64,000 nt of DNA, taken from NCBI GenBank assembly GCA_963995525.1, contig OZ023209.1, positions 33,042,199-33,106,198 on the forward strand. The letters are read 5' to 3'. This document shows positions 11,694 to 22,351 of the stretch, in pieces (the stretch's first letter is position 1; each line of letters starts with the position of its first letter). The notes under the pieces are model-generated. The model saw nothing but the letters and a program-made list of their open reading frames with translations, was not told the origin of the DNA and ran no database searches. Made by a program: the position numbers and the translations under genes. The DNA comes from Escarpia spicata. Its lineage: Eukaryota; Annelida; Polychaeta; Sabellida; Siboglinidae.

Positions 11694-12948
11694 AATTCTT
11701 TACTGGGCGATAATACAGTGTTTTGATAAATAATGTTCGTTTTAGAAAGAAATGGGTGTTTTTTAGTATTTGTGTTGGTCACAGGACGCCAACTAATAGC
11801 ACTTATCGATCACCTTACCGTAATATAAATCAAATTAAAAACAAGTAAAATAATAAGATTAATATAGGATGATTTAAAATTTTCCTGTTCGCGCCACCAG
11901 CCTCGATCCCGTTTGCAAACTATTACCATCATTGAAACGTTGCGCGAATAAAACAGAGAACATTACGTATTTTGTGTTTTGGTTAAAATTTACCGCGTCC
12001 CGAGTGTCGTTCGTGTATATTTCATGCGTCCGAATCTAGGTAACGCGTGAAGAAAATGCCGGAAGCGTCTTGCTGCCAAAGCTCTCACTTCAAATATTGA
12101 TTTAGTTTTATCGTGGATGATTCTCTGTACAATTTGACCCAACTACTACAGACAGATAGCAAAAATGGTAGCACGACAGAATATACACCCGAGCGACGAA
12201 GTTGAGTTGAGATAGTTGCGGATTTTATCGAAGTGGCGCGTGCCGAGAAAACCACCCACACACTGTCACACAGTGATAGTGGCACAGGTAAAGCTTATCA
12301 TTTACATACTAGACTCGACTGTCTCAAGTTCGTGCATCGCGAAATTCAGTAACAATGCGGTATTGTGTCAGTTTTACAAAATGTTACGATGCGTTGTTTA
12401 AAATACAACAATCGCGACACTGACATTCGGCATATATATTGTGTTTAACTTGATCATATGAAAGGATGTGACATGTGTGAAATGTTGTCGTTGACGCTGC
12501 ATTGCCATTGGCATCTTTTTGGAAGCATTTTCGCTGTACGGTATTGGATATTGTATGAACTGAAATATGTCACTTGTTCTGAATATCATGTAAACTAGAA
12601 CAATTTAAATACGTAATCCCTGTTAGGAATAATAGCTGCTTTATTCAATATGTATCACTTATACTATTGTCTATTAAAATATTAATCTTGCATCGAACTT
12701 TATCAAGTCTAGTTCAAGGTGATAAAATAAATTAAATCATTATTGTGTTATTTGTAATTAACTGAACTGTGTGATGTATTCAGTTATCTCCAAAACAATG
12801 GTGTGTTTCTTAAATATATTTCTTGGACATTCCAACTTCTGAATGTTCAAAGCATTAAGTTGGATTCTGGAAAACAAACAACAATGCTTAGTTAGTACAT
12901 TAATTGTGCATGTAGATTGCTACATATATTTATGCCTCTCTGTTTTAG
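11694..12948. other. Non-coding stretch; possible 5' exon near 12000-12288
   Basis: It is more CpG-containing than its surroundings between about 11990 and 12400. A donor-like CACAG|GTAAAG at 12288-12289 could end an untranslated first exon of a + strand gene. No long open frame is present, so this is only a suggestion. Confidence 0.25.
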
Positions 12949-13001
12949 GTAAGGTCGATGATGGTAGCATCCCTCCGAGCAAAAGGCAAAGAAGATATCT
13001 A
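12949..13001 (+). CDS. Candidate internal coding exon (KVDDGSIPPSKRQRRYL)
   Basis: A pyrimidine-rich CCTCTCTGTTTTAG acceptor precedes the block and GTGAGT follows it. Read with two bases completing a previous codon it gives KVDDGSIPPSKRQRRYL, a basic, nuclear-localisation-like peptide, and ends in phase 0. The alternative frame (ATGATGGTAGCATCC...) is also open and could be a start. It is phase-compatible with 20042-20080. The gene is not recognised, and it is unclear whether it belongs to the alpha2delta-like gene downstream. Confidence 0.35.
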
Positions 13002-13083
13002 GTGAGTAGAGTTACTGTGTTGTCTGAACTTATTGAGGCCTGCTTACATTATACGGAATATTTTCAAAATGTACATTTTGTTT

Positions 13084-13480
13084 TTAGTCCTTTGGCCGAA
13101 GGTCCAAGAAACTATTGCCATCACTCTGCGTCCGCCGTCCGACGTTAGCTGCCGTATCTCAGAAACCGTTCAGCAACTTTTTCTGTAATTTTGCATTGAC
13201 ATATCTTAGGGCACTGCCAATATGTACGAGGAATCTGTATTTGATTGAATCATTCTAAGGGCTCCCTAGGGCCTCCAGGGATCAAAAAACTTGTAAAAAT
13301 GTAACATTTTGCCTATTTAAAAAAAACTGTTCAGCAACTTTTTCTCTAATTTTGCATATACATTTCATGTGGTAATGCCACTGTACAAAGAAATCTGTAT
13401 TTGATTTAATCATTCTAAGGGCTCCAAAGGTCCCCTAAAATGCTAAATTTGCTAACTAAATGGTCTACTGTGGCAGCAGA
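13084..13480 (+). repeat. Dispersed repeat with two ~161-bp degenerate units
   Basis: TTCAGCAACTTTTTCT starts at 13169 and again at 13330. Each is followed by TAATTTTGCAT, a (G)TG-rich block and then CTGTATTTGATT...AATCATTCTAAGGGCTCC. Partial copies recur at about 13686-13722 and 17414-17470 in the same orientation. No protein is encoded. Confidence 0.5.
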
Positions 13481-13719
13481 TCTCTCATGCTTCCAGTCCT
13501 TTTGTTCAACTAATCCTTTTTCCCACAACATCTGTCACGCCTCACTGTGGCTGGCTGGTGAAAGTGTGACTAATCTGTAATTGGTCACTGGCAGAGGCTT
13601 GGCCTGGACAGTTGTGCCTACATTATAATGGGTCATCCTGAAACAACCACATGTCAACCATTAGAAGAGTTGACATAGTTCCGGTATATACAAGAAATCT
13701 GTATTTGATTGAATCATTC

Positions 13720-13976
13720 TAGTATCATCAGCATATAGTAGAACATACATTTGCAAGAAAATGTCTACATCATCATCACTAAGGTTGTAAATTTCACCAG
13801 CTGCCATGTCAAGTCCCTTATAGTTATGACTAACAGTGTTCAAAATCATTCAGGTAAATAGCAAATAACAAAGGAGACAAGTGTTGTCCTTGTGATAACT
13901 CTACAACACATGAGAAGAAGGCTGACACAGCCCCCAAAATGTTTACACTATCTAGTGTTGTCATTTTGAGAAGGGC
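13720..13976 (-). mobile_element. LINE reverse-transcriptase fragment (YADD and GQ-LSPLLF boxes)
   Basis: The minus strand reads VELSQGQHLSPLLFAIYLNDFE (about 13935-13870, one frame), then NYKGLDMAAGEIYNLSDDDVDIF and MYVLLYADDT (13849-13725, shifted frame). These are the consecutive RT boxes (QG-x-LSPLLF and YADD) of the RTE/Ingi-like LINEs common in aquatic invertebrates. Outside these boxes the similarity fades, so it is a short isolated remnant. Confidence 0.75.
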
Positions 13977-14299
13977 CCTTGAGATTATCCCCTAACAGTA
14001 GATGTTGTGTATTGTACCAGAAACAGAACACTATTCCCCTTCCCAAAACATCTGTCACATGCGGAGTCTGTGTCTTGTATGGATATATATTTTTATGCAG
14101 TTGTTTTACATAAGCAGAACGTTTATTGAAATTAGTTATTCTTAGGCCACAGAAAAGTAATTGCCAGTTTCTCATCAATGCATGTATTTTAAAATATGTG
14201 CCACAACATTTTTTTTCTATTATAATTATTCCTCTAAATGCAAGACGTGGTGCAATAACAGTAAACATGTCAACATTTTACTTCCATCATAACCCTTAA

Positions 14300-14631
14300 C
14301 AGGGTTCGAAATAGCGGCAGTCCGGTAGTCCGAGGCCTACCAGAAATTCGATCGGACTACCGAAGTTGGCGTCGGCGGTAGTCCGACGGACTACCGCTAA
14401 ATCCGGGAATATTTTTTATTCCTCGGTCACGTGCGGGATATATACATGTATATACATCTACGTTATGCTGCAGCCCTCTAAGTTGCGACTGAATTGGTCG
14501 CATGTGCGACTGATTTTTCTGTTTGGCGACTGACACATTATCATATGTGCGGTCGCATATATGATATATATTTTCCAACCAGGTAGTCCTGCTAACTACC
14601 AAATTTTTTTGGGGAGTTATTTCTACCCCTG
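14300..14631. mobile_element. hAT-like MITE with internal hairpin
   Basis: The left end CAGGGTTCGAAATA pairs with the right end TATTTCTACCCCTG as imperfect inverted repeats. CTTAA flanks both sides (14295-14299, 14632-14636), shorter than the 8 bp expected for hAT. An internal hairpin is formed by AGCGGCAGTCCGGTAGTCCG (14315 on) and GTAGTCCGACGGACTACCGCT (to about 14398). The 332-bp element encodes no protein. Confidence 0.55.
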
Positions 14632-15129
14632 CTTAATGATCTGTAACTATGATTCACCAAAAAAACATTTGATTAATAATTACCTACAGGGTTGTTTGAT
14701 TTATTCAATAGGAAATACATGCCATTGATAGGCAAACGTGTTCTTTTTATAGAAAACGTCAGTTTCTTTCTGTACCTGTCTACGTATGATAACCATTTGT
14801 CCGGCCTGCTCACAATAAACATCACATGAATGATAAAAGGAAGATCACTGCCACTTAACTTGTGGATTATTATTAGTATAAACTGTTCTGCTACTGCTTG
14901 GTGGAAAGTTAATTAGTGGGTCAAGTTCAAATACATCAGCACGTTTTTCACACCTGCATGGTAGTTTAGGCTCAGTAGTGTGCTGGCAGCTACTAAACCT
15001 ATAGGATTGTGTGAAAAGGTTAGTTGGCAGAAGAATTAACTTTAAAAAGCACCATTGCATCCATTTAGCCAGGCAGCAGTCACACTGTCCCAGTGTCTGC
15101 TGCTATGTTTATATAATAATTATTTAGGA
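14632..15129. other. Gene-free stretch
   Basis: No recognised coding, RNA or repeat feature; the open frame minus 14845-15060 has no family resemblance I can name. Confidence 0.45.
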
Positions 15130-15425
15130 TTAAAGGCCATATCCTGGGGGGGAATTGCTACGAAATATAAAAATATGCATGTACATATTTGTTCTGCAAT
15201 ATAATGACAACCTAGAAACCACACGTTTGCTGAAACATTTCAAAAATTGACATTAAATGGGACCTGTCCTGGCGCAGGCTTCGAAAAGTCTGTTTTCCGA
15301 AAAAGCCGCGAGAGGCAGAATCGTGACGTCAGTTGTGGAAAACATTCCCGGGATCGCAAGCGTTCTCGGCGGTTGGATTTCTTTGGTGGATATTTGAACT
15401 GGTATACATTCATTCACATATAGAA

Positions 15426-15731
15426 ATGGTGAACAAATGTGTTGTTGGAAACTGCAACAATTCGAATCTGACTGGCCATTCTGTGCATGAATTTCCCAAA
15501 GAGCCAGTTACTCGGCAGAAATGGAAACGTTTTGTTCGAAACAACAACAGGGCTGACTGGACCCATGCTACGGTAACTAGCACTATTTGTGGTTCGCATT
15601 TCGTTGCGCCTGGCGACTTCGAAGGCTTCGTACAATGGAAGATAGGTTTCAGGCATAAGTTAGATGTAAAGAAATCTGCCGTTCCTTCGACGAACACAAC
15701 AGAGGCGAACATACATGCCAACCTTCAGTGA
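15426..15731 (+). CDS. THAP-type zinc-finger protein, frame interrupted by a transposon
   Basis: The ATG at 15426 starts directly before the THAP core, a C2CH DNA-binding finger. CVVGNC holds the first cysteine pair, ICGSHF the second Cys and His about 55 residues on. FPKEP...WKRFV and the AVP motif (SAVPSTN) close the domain. THAP proteins bind specific DNA, often as the N-terminus of transposases (P element, Kolobok). The last codons before the 15729 stop come from the hAT insert that starts at 15710. Skipping that insert, the frame would run on to TAA at 16894-16896, about 124 codons in all. An upstream in-frame region back to 15333 is open but looks like promoter/5' UTR. No catalytic domain follows, so it is either the DNA-binding remnant of a transposase or a small THAP protein. 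Confidence 0.8.
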   Translation: MVNKCVVGNCNNSNLTGHSVHEFPKEPVTRQKWKRFVRNNNRADWTHATVTSTICGSHFVAPGDFEGFVQWKIGFRHKLDVKKSAVPSTNTTEANIHANLQ

Positions 15732-16797
15732 TCCACACCTGTAAGATTATGGGCAAAAATCCATAAGACAGCCATAAGCAAGCTGCAAGTGTAGCGACAG
15801 GACAATACAGCTGATATCTAATATACCGGCATTAACAACAACACCTGTTCACACAACTCTCTTTATTGACCTTCACTTGTCAGACAGGTGCTCGAGCTTA
15901 TCCTCATAGCACGCATGCTTTGCGTCGCGGAGCATCGCCGGCGACACCTTTAACTGATGACAGCAGCTGTCAAAGTTAAGAGAAAGGTCCGCCTCGACAG
16001 CGGTCCATGACGGGCGTCGTAGCTGCCGGCGCCAAGCACCGTTTCACGATCTGGGTTGTTTTCGTCCTCTTACACTTGAATCGCTTAGCGATCTCACTAT
16101 CTGGGAACATTTGGCGGGCCAGGTCGGTAAAATGGTCTGCCAAAAGTGCGGGCAGGTTGTGCTCGGCCACAAAGAACGAAAACAATACCTCCGCTTTTGT
16201 GGTCGAGTCGGTGGAGTCCGTAGACTTGGGCTTGAAAAAGCTGGTTACTTGCGAACACTGCAATTGTCGTTCGTGCGTCTTCGATTTAACGTGCTCGCGC
16301 ACATCGTACACTTTAATGTCTCGACAACAGACAGTACACCATGCGTAGTTGCTCCCTAACTTACTTTCACTAATGATGCCTTTAAACAAGCCATTCCAAC
16401 TGGACTGATACGTCCCGGCATACTGCTTCTGTTTTCGCTTCCTCGCCGGAATCTCCATCTTCTTCGAAATTTACATGCGGTACGAATTTTCGCTAGATGG
16501 TTTGCCGCGCATGCTAAAAAGGTATCTGCACTGCAATCTGGGATATATTCTTCGCATCTCGCGAGACTTCGATTAGCGCACTGAACTCCACTAAAATGAT
16601 CTGGACAAATGGTCGTTTCTCGATTCAGGAAGGATAATTTAGTTTGATGATAACGAGTCGTATAACCAAATAATAATAAAACAACTAAGTACATGAAAAC
16701 GCGTTACCCGTAAGGAATTTGTCCTACGCCCGTAAGACCGTCAAATCTTAGAAAATCCGTAAGACTTACGGGTGATCCGTAAGAGTTGGCATGTATG
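15710..16797 (-). mobile_element. hAT transposon derivative nested in the THAP gene
   Basis: Ends are CATACATGCCAAC (15710-15722) and the perfect inverse GTTGGCATGTATG (16785-16797). The exact 8-bp duplication GAGGCGAA lies on both sides (15702-15709, 16798-16805), as hAT elements make. Subterminal GTAAGTCTTACG-like motifs repeat near the right end. The insert holds a BED-finger gene start on the minus strand but not the catalytic core, so it needs a helper transposase. Confidence 0.9.
15976..16458 (-). CDS. Truncated BED-finger hAT transposase
   Basis: The 160-residue frame starts MEIPARKRKQKQYAG, basic as in many hAT transposases. A BED/C2H2-like finger follows: YAWCTVCCRDIKV (CxxC), then EHVKSKTHERQ (His pair). 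After QVTSFFKPK come VLFSFFVAEHNLPALLADHFTDL, ARQMFPDSEIAKRFKC and KRTKTTQIVK. I recall this order from ZBED5/SCAND3-like hAT transposases of about 600 residues. The DDE core and dimerisation region are absent: the frame ends soon after LAPAATTPV, close to the element end. The start is taken at the ATG because the basic N-terminus matches the family. It could still make a DNA-binding fragment, though I see no promoter evidence. Confidence 0.75.
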   Translation of the reverse strand: MEIPARKRKQKQYAGTYQSSWNGLFKGIISESKLGSNYAWCTVCCRDIKVYDVREHVKSKTHERQLQCSQVTSFFKPKSTDSTDSTTKAEVLFSFFVAEHNLPALLADHFTDLARQMFPDSEIAKRFKCKRTKTTQIVKRCLAPAATTPVMDRCRGGPFS

Positions 16798-16866
16798 GAG
16801 GCGAAGACGATTCGGTTACCGGCGAATCTGCGCAAGTGGGCCCGGTCAGTTGTTGGAGCTTCTTCA

Positions 16867-17121
16867 CTAGTTCGTGTCTATACGGTGCCACACTAACTGG
16901 CTAACATCAACATTGTCGATATCGGCAATGTCATCCTCACTGTCACCGAAATATATATGATCAAACGTTTCGTGATCCGCGTCAAAATTGATATCGCTCT
17001 CTGATCTACTCGAGAAGGCCGCCATTTGTATCGAGTTGTTTACATGACACCGCGCGACTGCACAGGGCCGCAGGCGTGAAGCCGCTGCACTAACTGACGG
17101 CGGAACCACGACTGACGTCAC
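16867..17121 (-). CDS. Uncharacterised acidic open frame in the Kolobok-like element
   Basis: An 84-codon minus-strand frame runs toward the THAP gene. From a second Met (near 17025) it reads MAAFSSRSESDINFDADHE, then IYFGDSEDDIADIDNVDV, strongly acidic. I do not recognise a domain. Such acidic starts occur in front of zinc-binding domains of some invertebrate multigene proteins, but nothing of that kind follows here. It might be a first exon; the frame ends in TAG at 16867. Confidence 0.3.
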   Translation of the reverse strand: MTSVVVPPSVSAAASRLRPCAVARCHVNNSIQMAAFSSRSESDINFDADHETFDHIYFGDSEDDIADIDNVDVSQLVWHRIDTN

Positions 17122-17309
17122 GTTTCAGCAACAAATGCAAACCCGGCATCGTTCGGGAGTTTCCGTAAAATGGCAAATTTAAAGGATCTTTTTATGTCGT
17201 ATGCTCATATACCATATTTAAACATTTTGGCAATATCATCATTTGAAAGGGCATAAACCATTTGTTATTAAGGAAAAGAGCACATTTTATTCCAGGATAT
17301 GGCCTTTAA

Positions 17310-18176
17310 TGATCCCAATACACCAAGCTGTTGGCACAATGTCAGATAATAGAACTAGGTTAAACATCTTAACAATAACTATAATTAGTTCTGTGGGGCT
17401 GTTTTTTTTTATTGTTCAGTAACTTTTTCTCTAATTTTTCTATAGATATTTCATGTGGTAGTGCCTGCTATTTTTGGATAGACTCCTGTTAAACTGGACA
17501 GTTGCCAGTAGGTTTTAAAATGTGGCAAACAGTGAGTCTACCTTTTGCTCTAAAAAAATCTGTCCTCTTAGTTTTACACATAAAGACATAATCTAGCAAA
17601 ACATAAAAGTTTTTGTAGCAGCATATTTGTACTTCCAGTGTATCATTGCAACATAACATACACACTGTGTGCCACATTTGAATGTCATGCATGTAATATT
17701 TCCATGCAGTCCATTTGCATATATAATGTAAAACTTTTGGACCCCTATCATGTTCAATGCTCCATAACTTCGCCAATTTTTTTAGCAGTCATAATTTTTG
17801 AAACCGTGTAAAGCACCCTACCCAACCTTTACAAGAGTGTAAGAAAACAATGTTACAATTTTTCCGACTTATCACTCATTTGGTCAGGGGTCACATATAT
17901 ACGTTTTAGTCCAAAGGACTTCAGGGCCACTTGGCCCATTTTTTTATGTCAATATCAGTGGTCAAGATTACTGCTGGTCGAACTAATAAATAGCATATGA
18001 AAGGAAGGTGGCTCCTGTGATAGTGAATACGTGTTAGCTTAATAGCTGATGTGTAGAATATTGGTCAGTATTCATGCTATATTTAAAGTGTGTGAGATTA
18101 TTGTAAAACATACAATTTATGCTTCTTTGAGTATATACTATTTTTATTTCTGAAAAATTAAACGGTTAACTTACAT
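17310..18176. other. Non-coding stretch with a repeat scrap
   Basis: 17414-17470 is a partial copy of the 13084-13480 repeat. Otherwise no gene or defined element was recognised. Confidence 0.45.
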
Positions 18177-18182
18177 GGCGTC

Positions 18183-18327
18183 AATAAACATTTACCCATA
18201 TAGGTTGGCTGTTATCATCTTACCCACATGAGAGATCATCTTCATAATTATTGAAATGTTATCTAATTTTAGAGCCAGTAAGCCGGGTAAGATGACAACA
18301 GCCAACCTGTCTGGGTAAATGTTTATT
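18183..18327. repeat. Foldback hairpin (43-bp arms, 59-bp loop)
   Basis: The left arm (18183-18225, AATAAACATTTACCC...) and right arm (18285-18327) are inverse copies, with 40 of 43 positions pairing. The arms contain GGTTGGCTGTTATCATCTTACCC and its inverse. This is a MITE or foldback structure with no coding potential. Confidence 0.85.
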
Positions 18328-18329
18328 CA

Positions 18330-20041
18330 GGCCATTTAATTTATCAGTTTTTTAGATATAATAATGGATTGCATTTAAGTGATTATGTATATATATATAT
18401 GCTACTTTATCAAATATAACATAGACATTTATCGGGAAACGGTAAACTTAGGTCGAAGACGAAGGTCCGGTCGCTTGTGCAAGCCGACATGATTTATTCC
18501 CAGTGTATTTTTATTTATGTACTTTATCATGAAAATGGTCCATGTTATATTTGGATTCACATATTTTAACATGATTATCCATAGCTGAGTTTGCCAAAAC
18601 TAATTTTGTTCGGCAACGTCTGCAGAGCGCTCCCTTCACCGTTCACGAGACTTCACCGTTCATCAACATAAAGACCGAAATTTACGGACAAGCTATAGCT
18701 ATACTAGTTCAAAAGTCACACTCCACAGCAACTAACTGTCTTTGTGTTTAGCAGTTGGGTTTTGGCTTAGGGAGTTAGGGCGTAACCTTCTCTGGATACG
18801 TTGTGTTATCTCACTCAAGGCAGGCTCATTTGAATCAGTGAATGACACTGTCTGTTGTCACTGTTGCTGGCAGTGTTGACTGTTGTCTGTAGTCAAGGCA
18901 TAGACTGTAGTCTGCTCTAGTAGAGTGTTGTCGGGCAGATTCATATCCATAAGCCATAGGTATAGCCGTAGCGTGGGGCCGTGAGCATAGAGGGCAAAGG
19001 TAAAGACGGCGTGAAGATAAAATCGCGGCTAGGCCTCGTCTTTACTTTTACCCCTCACATAGACGTACTAACGTAATGCTAATAATAATAGGATATGTAC
19101 AATACATTTATAAATTATATCATTTTATATCCAGGCATGAGTCCTCCATACCCATGCCCTGACCCATGACTGACCAGGCATGGCCAAGGTTCATGCCATT
19201 GACATGCCCCATCCCCTTATGGTTATGTGGCCCATATCCATAGGCAGCTATCCGTATAAATTGAACTGCATATTTTTTAATTTGCCCTTCCCTGTAAAGT
19301 TGGCAATGCCAGGCTTTGGCCTTGCAAGGAAATTGCCATGACAGGTCTATGGCTATATCATACAGACGTTACCTTTCGTGCGAAGCCTAGGCCAGTGTCC
19401 TATTTGTATGGATATTGGCCATGCTAACTATATACTTATACATGACTTCATGTGATACAGACAGTTGATATATTATGTTTACACATAGTCATAACTTTGG
19501 GCACAGAACTATTGGCATAAGAAATCCCTAGCCTGTCTTAGTCCATCGATTGGGTATCCCATCCAGAGTTTCCTACATTTAGAGACCCCTTTAAATGCAT
19601 CTACGGGTCTACCTAGAACAGTGATGGTAATTATGCGGTGTTATATAGGCTGCTTTTTACTGTGTTCCGACATATTTCAAAGTAAGTTAGCTTGTACTAT
19701 GATTAATATCAGCTGCAGGCATGTATAACTAGTATGAATGTGTTTATCCTAAGATATTGCTAAATAAGCTCTAGTGGCATAACTGATGTACTTTCTCAGA
19801 AGTGTCATTGAGTTATACAATTATTATTTGTGTACACACATAAAAAACAATGTATTGAGATACAGGGGGTCATTATACTAATGTAGGAACGATCCTGCAT
19901 ATGAAGCTGTACATTATATGAAACTTGACATAAAAGCAAATGTATCTTTTTCAATTCTCAATCAATTTTATTTGTTAACTATTCAATAAAAGTATAACAT
20001 ATAAGAACCACTATATCACTGACATTTTTGTTTCATTGCAG
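18330..20041. other. Gene-free stretch
   Basis: No protein-like frame. A block at about 19637-19720 (TTATATAGGCTGCTTTTT) recurs at 21020-21085 as part of a local duplication listed separately. Confidence 0.45.
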
Positions 20042-20080
20042 CTGGAGGAAAGTGCTGCTAAAAGAAAACAAGATTCTCAG
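20042..20080 (+). CDS. Candidate internal coding exon (LEESAAKRKQDSQ)
   Basis: TTTGTTTCATTGCAG precedes and GTAAAT follows. In phase 0 the 39 bases give LEESAAKRKQDSQ, compatible with the phase-0 end of 12949-13001. A further mini-exon AATCTAAAAAATAAG (20468-20482) and a block at 21671-21724 (ALGCLRLPQISCNQSSRE, flanked by TTGTAG and GTGATT) also keep phase 0, but an alternative phase is open as well. The gene is unknown. Confidence 0.3.
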
Positions 20081-20258
20081 GTAAATTACAATTTACTCTA
20101 CAGATTCAGTGCCCATGGCCGGTATCTGGACAACTTATATATTAACTGTACATTAATACAGACAGTGGCAAGACAAATTGATTTTTATTTTGTAAATAGT
20201 TCTCACCTCAAACTATCAACTTATATGAATTCAAGAAAATGATGTTCACTAATTAAAT

Positions 20259-21600
20259 GTTGTTGCAGGATTTGTGCATTGTGGTGTTTCGTCCATAAGA
20301 ATTTATCCTAAATTGGATTTTGTCCCAGATTTCCCATGGCCACATAACCTCTATTCATGCCACTAAAATTTGACAGAGGTTATTAAAAAAGATAGCAGCC
20401 ACTGTAGACTAAATTTGCATTGTGTCTTCCCGGGCATCTTAACCTACATACATTTTTCTGTTTGCAGAATCTAAAAAATAAGGTAAAATTGTATCAAATT
20501 TATTTATATCAGACTATTTGTATCACTTGCTATTCAGCAGCTATTGTCTGTCATATGGCAAGAGCAACCTATAAGTACATGCATTTTATAAAAACAATGT
20601 TGTTTGCTTAATATAATATCGTATAAACACCATTCTGACTAGTGTTCTCTGCTTGATATAATACCGTATAAACAACATTATGATTGGTGCTCCTGACATT
20701 TCAGAAGAAATCTCCCATTGAACTTGAAGAAACGCTTTGGTGATGACAGTTGGGGCTGATAACGACAACTTTAAAACCATCTCTACAAAACATGGTTGGT
20801 ATTTACTGTACATCATTCACTATCTATTCCAGCTGGTTATTCATACAACCATACTGAAATCAAATGTTTATTGAAGTCTTAACAACATTGGTAGGCATAC
20901 ACCGTTTAAAGCAGTTACAACACAGTGATTAACAACTACAGTCAAGAGAATTGCACCTGTGGTTTACTCAGGGAACTGTTGTAACATTACATGCTATAAT
21001 CGTGTATTTAATTTAGTTATGCAGTGCTATATATAGGCTGCTTTTCTTGTGTTCTGCCTTATTTAGAGTAGGTTGGCTTGCACTTAAATTTACATTTAAT
21101 TGTAGAATTTTGCACTAAAATAAATCAAACCAGGAATGCATATAAACATATAAACAATGCATATAAATAATGCATTTTTTCAGCATGTAATAGTAATCAG
21201 AAGGAAGCTAATAATAGTAGTAATACATTACGTTGTAATGTAATTGACCCCAGACCTACACACATTTCATTTTGTCGCAAGATTTGTGCTCTTTTAACAT
21301 TGTGGGATTTTGTCTGTTTTTTATATTGTGGTGTTTTGTCCACAGTAATGTATCCTATTGGATTTTGTTCCGGATTCCCCATGGCTACTTCTGTTCAAGC
21401 CACTAAAATATGTACCCAAAAAGATAGCAGCAACAGTAAATTGAACAAATGTCAATGCATACTGTTATATTTTAGTTGAACAAATCAATTTGAAGGCAGA
21501 GATTTTGTGTAACAAGATGTTAATCATATTTTCTAAATTTTTATTTCAAGTGTCTTTTCCCAGGCACCTGTAATCTATGAAAAATTTTCTGTGTAGTAGA
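20259..21600 (+). repeat. Local tandem duplication, diverged
   Basis: 20259-20470 (GGATTTTGTCCCAGATTTCCCATGG; AAAGATAGCAGCCAC; CTTCCCGGGCATCTTAACCTA) is matched by 21262-21600 in the same order. The block at 19637-19720 is matched by 21015-21085. The unit was roughly 1-1.4 kb, with later indels. Inside lies a 45-bp two-copy tandem (20605-20694, TGCTT.ATATAATA.CGTATAAACA). Confidence 0.6.
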
Positions 21601-22261
21601 ATATAAATAATGTATTAATGTCAATCATGTGTTTGTATAATACTAAAATGTGTTCGCATAACATTTGTAGGCTTTGGGATGTCTTCGATTGCCACAAATT
21701 AGCTGCAACCAGAGCAGTAGAGAGGTGATTATAATGTCTTCAATTGACAGTGAATCTTTATATGAAATGTCCAAATTGCACATGACATAAATTTACCAAC
21801 GTGTGACATTACAGAGCATCTTCAACTGTGTATTCATCTGAAATGTCAAATATTGATCACCTAAAACCTCTTAAACATGTTGCATTTTGGAAAAAGCTGA
21901 AAGTCCACATTTGGACAACCAATTTTACCCCACTACATCCCTTATAAAAATCCTAGCTATGCCCCTGGCTAAGAGTGTAAGCCACATGATCTTTGATCAC
22001 TTTAGTTTTTTTATATTTTACACTTTAATCGGATAATAACTATTATAACATATATGGAATATTATGTAACATAAATAATATGGATTGAAGGACATTTATA
22101 AACTAAAATGGCAGCATAAGCATGCAAAAAGGCCTAAAATACCACCGATTGAAGATGCAAAATTGGTGTGGATCTGCAATGCCCAAATATATTTAAATAC
22201 GTTGAAGTAATTGTAAGATGCTTCCCACAGGTATATTTTAAAATGTTGTTTTCCCTTCCAG

Positions 22262-22351
22262 CTTCGGCCATACACATGGTGGGTGAGGAGGATACCATGC
22301 TAACCACATCATACATTGAAAATAGTATGACTGATGAAGAACGATTACCTG
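22262..22351 (+). CDS. Candidate internal coding exon
   Basis: A CTTCCAG acceptor and a GTTAGT donor bound a frame reading SAIHMVGEEDTMLTTSYIE then NSMTDEERLP. The other two frames are stopped, so if it is an exon it starts in phase 1 and ends in phase 1. That does not join directly to 21671-21724 (phase 0 or 2) or to the VWA exon at 39541 (needs phase 2). At least one exon would be missing on each side. The composition is protein-like, but no domain is recognised. Confidence 0.35.

Larger units (their letters stand above)
15134..17305. mobile_element. Kolobok-like DNA transposon (TTAA target, THAP gene), carrying a nested hAT element
   Basis: AGGCCATATCCTGG (15134-15147) and its exact reverse complement (17292-17305) form 14-bp terminal inverted repeats. 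TTAA flanks each side (15130-15133 and 17306-17309). TTAA targeting occurs in piggyBac and Kolobok elements, and Kolobok elements are known to encode THAP-domain proteins. The THAP gene inside therefore favours Kolobok. Without the nested 1088-bp hAT insert and its 8-bp duplication the element is about 1.08 kb, too short for a full transposase, so it is non-autonomous. Confidence 0.75.

Noticed and set aside
13084..17960. One large element between AGTCCTTTGG motifs at 13088 and 17920
   Set aside because: The match is about 10 bp, self-palindromic, and the 13.1 and 17.4 kb repeat scraps are in direct orientation.
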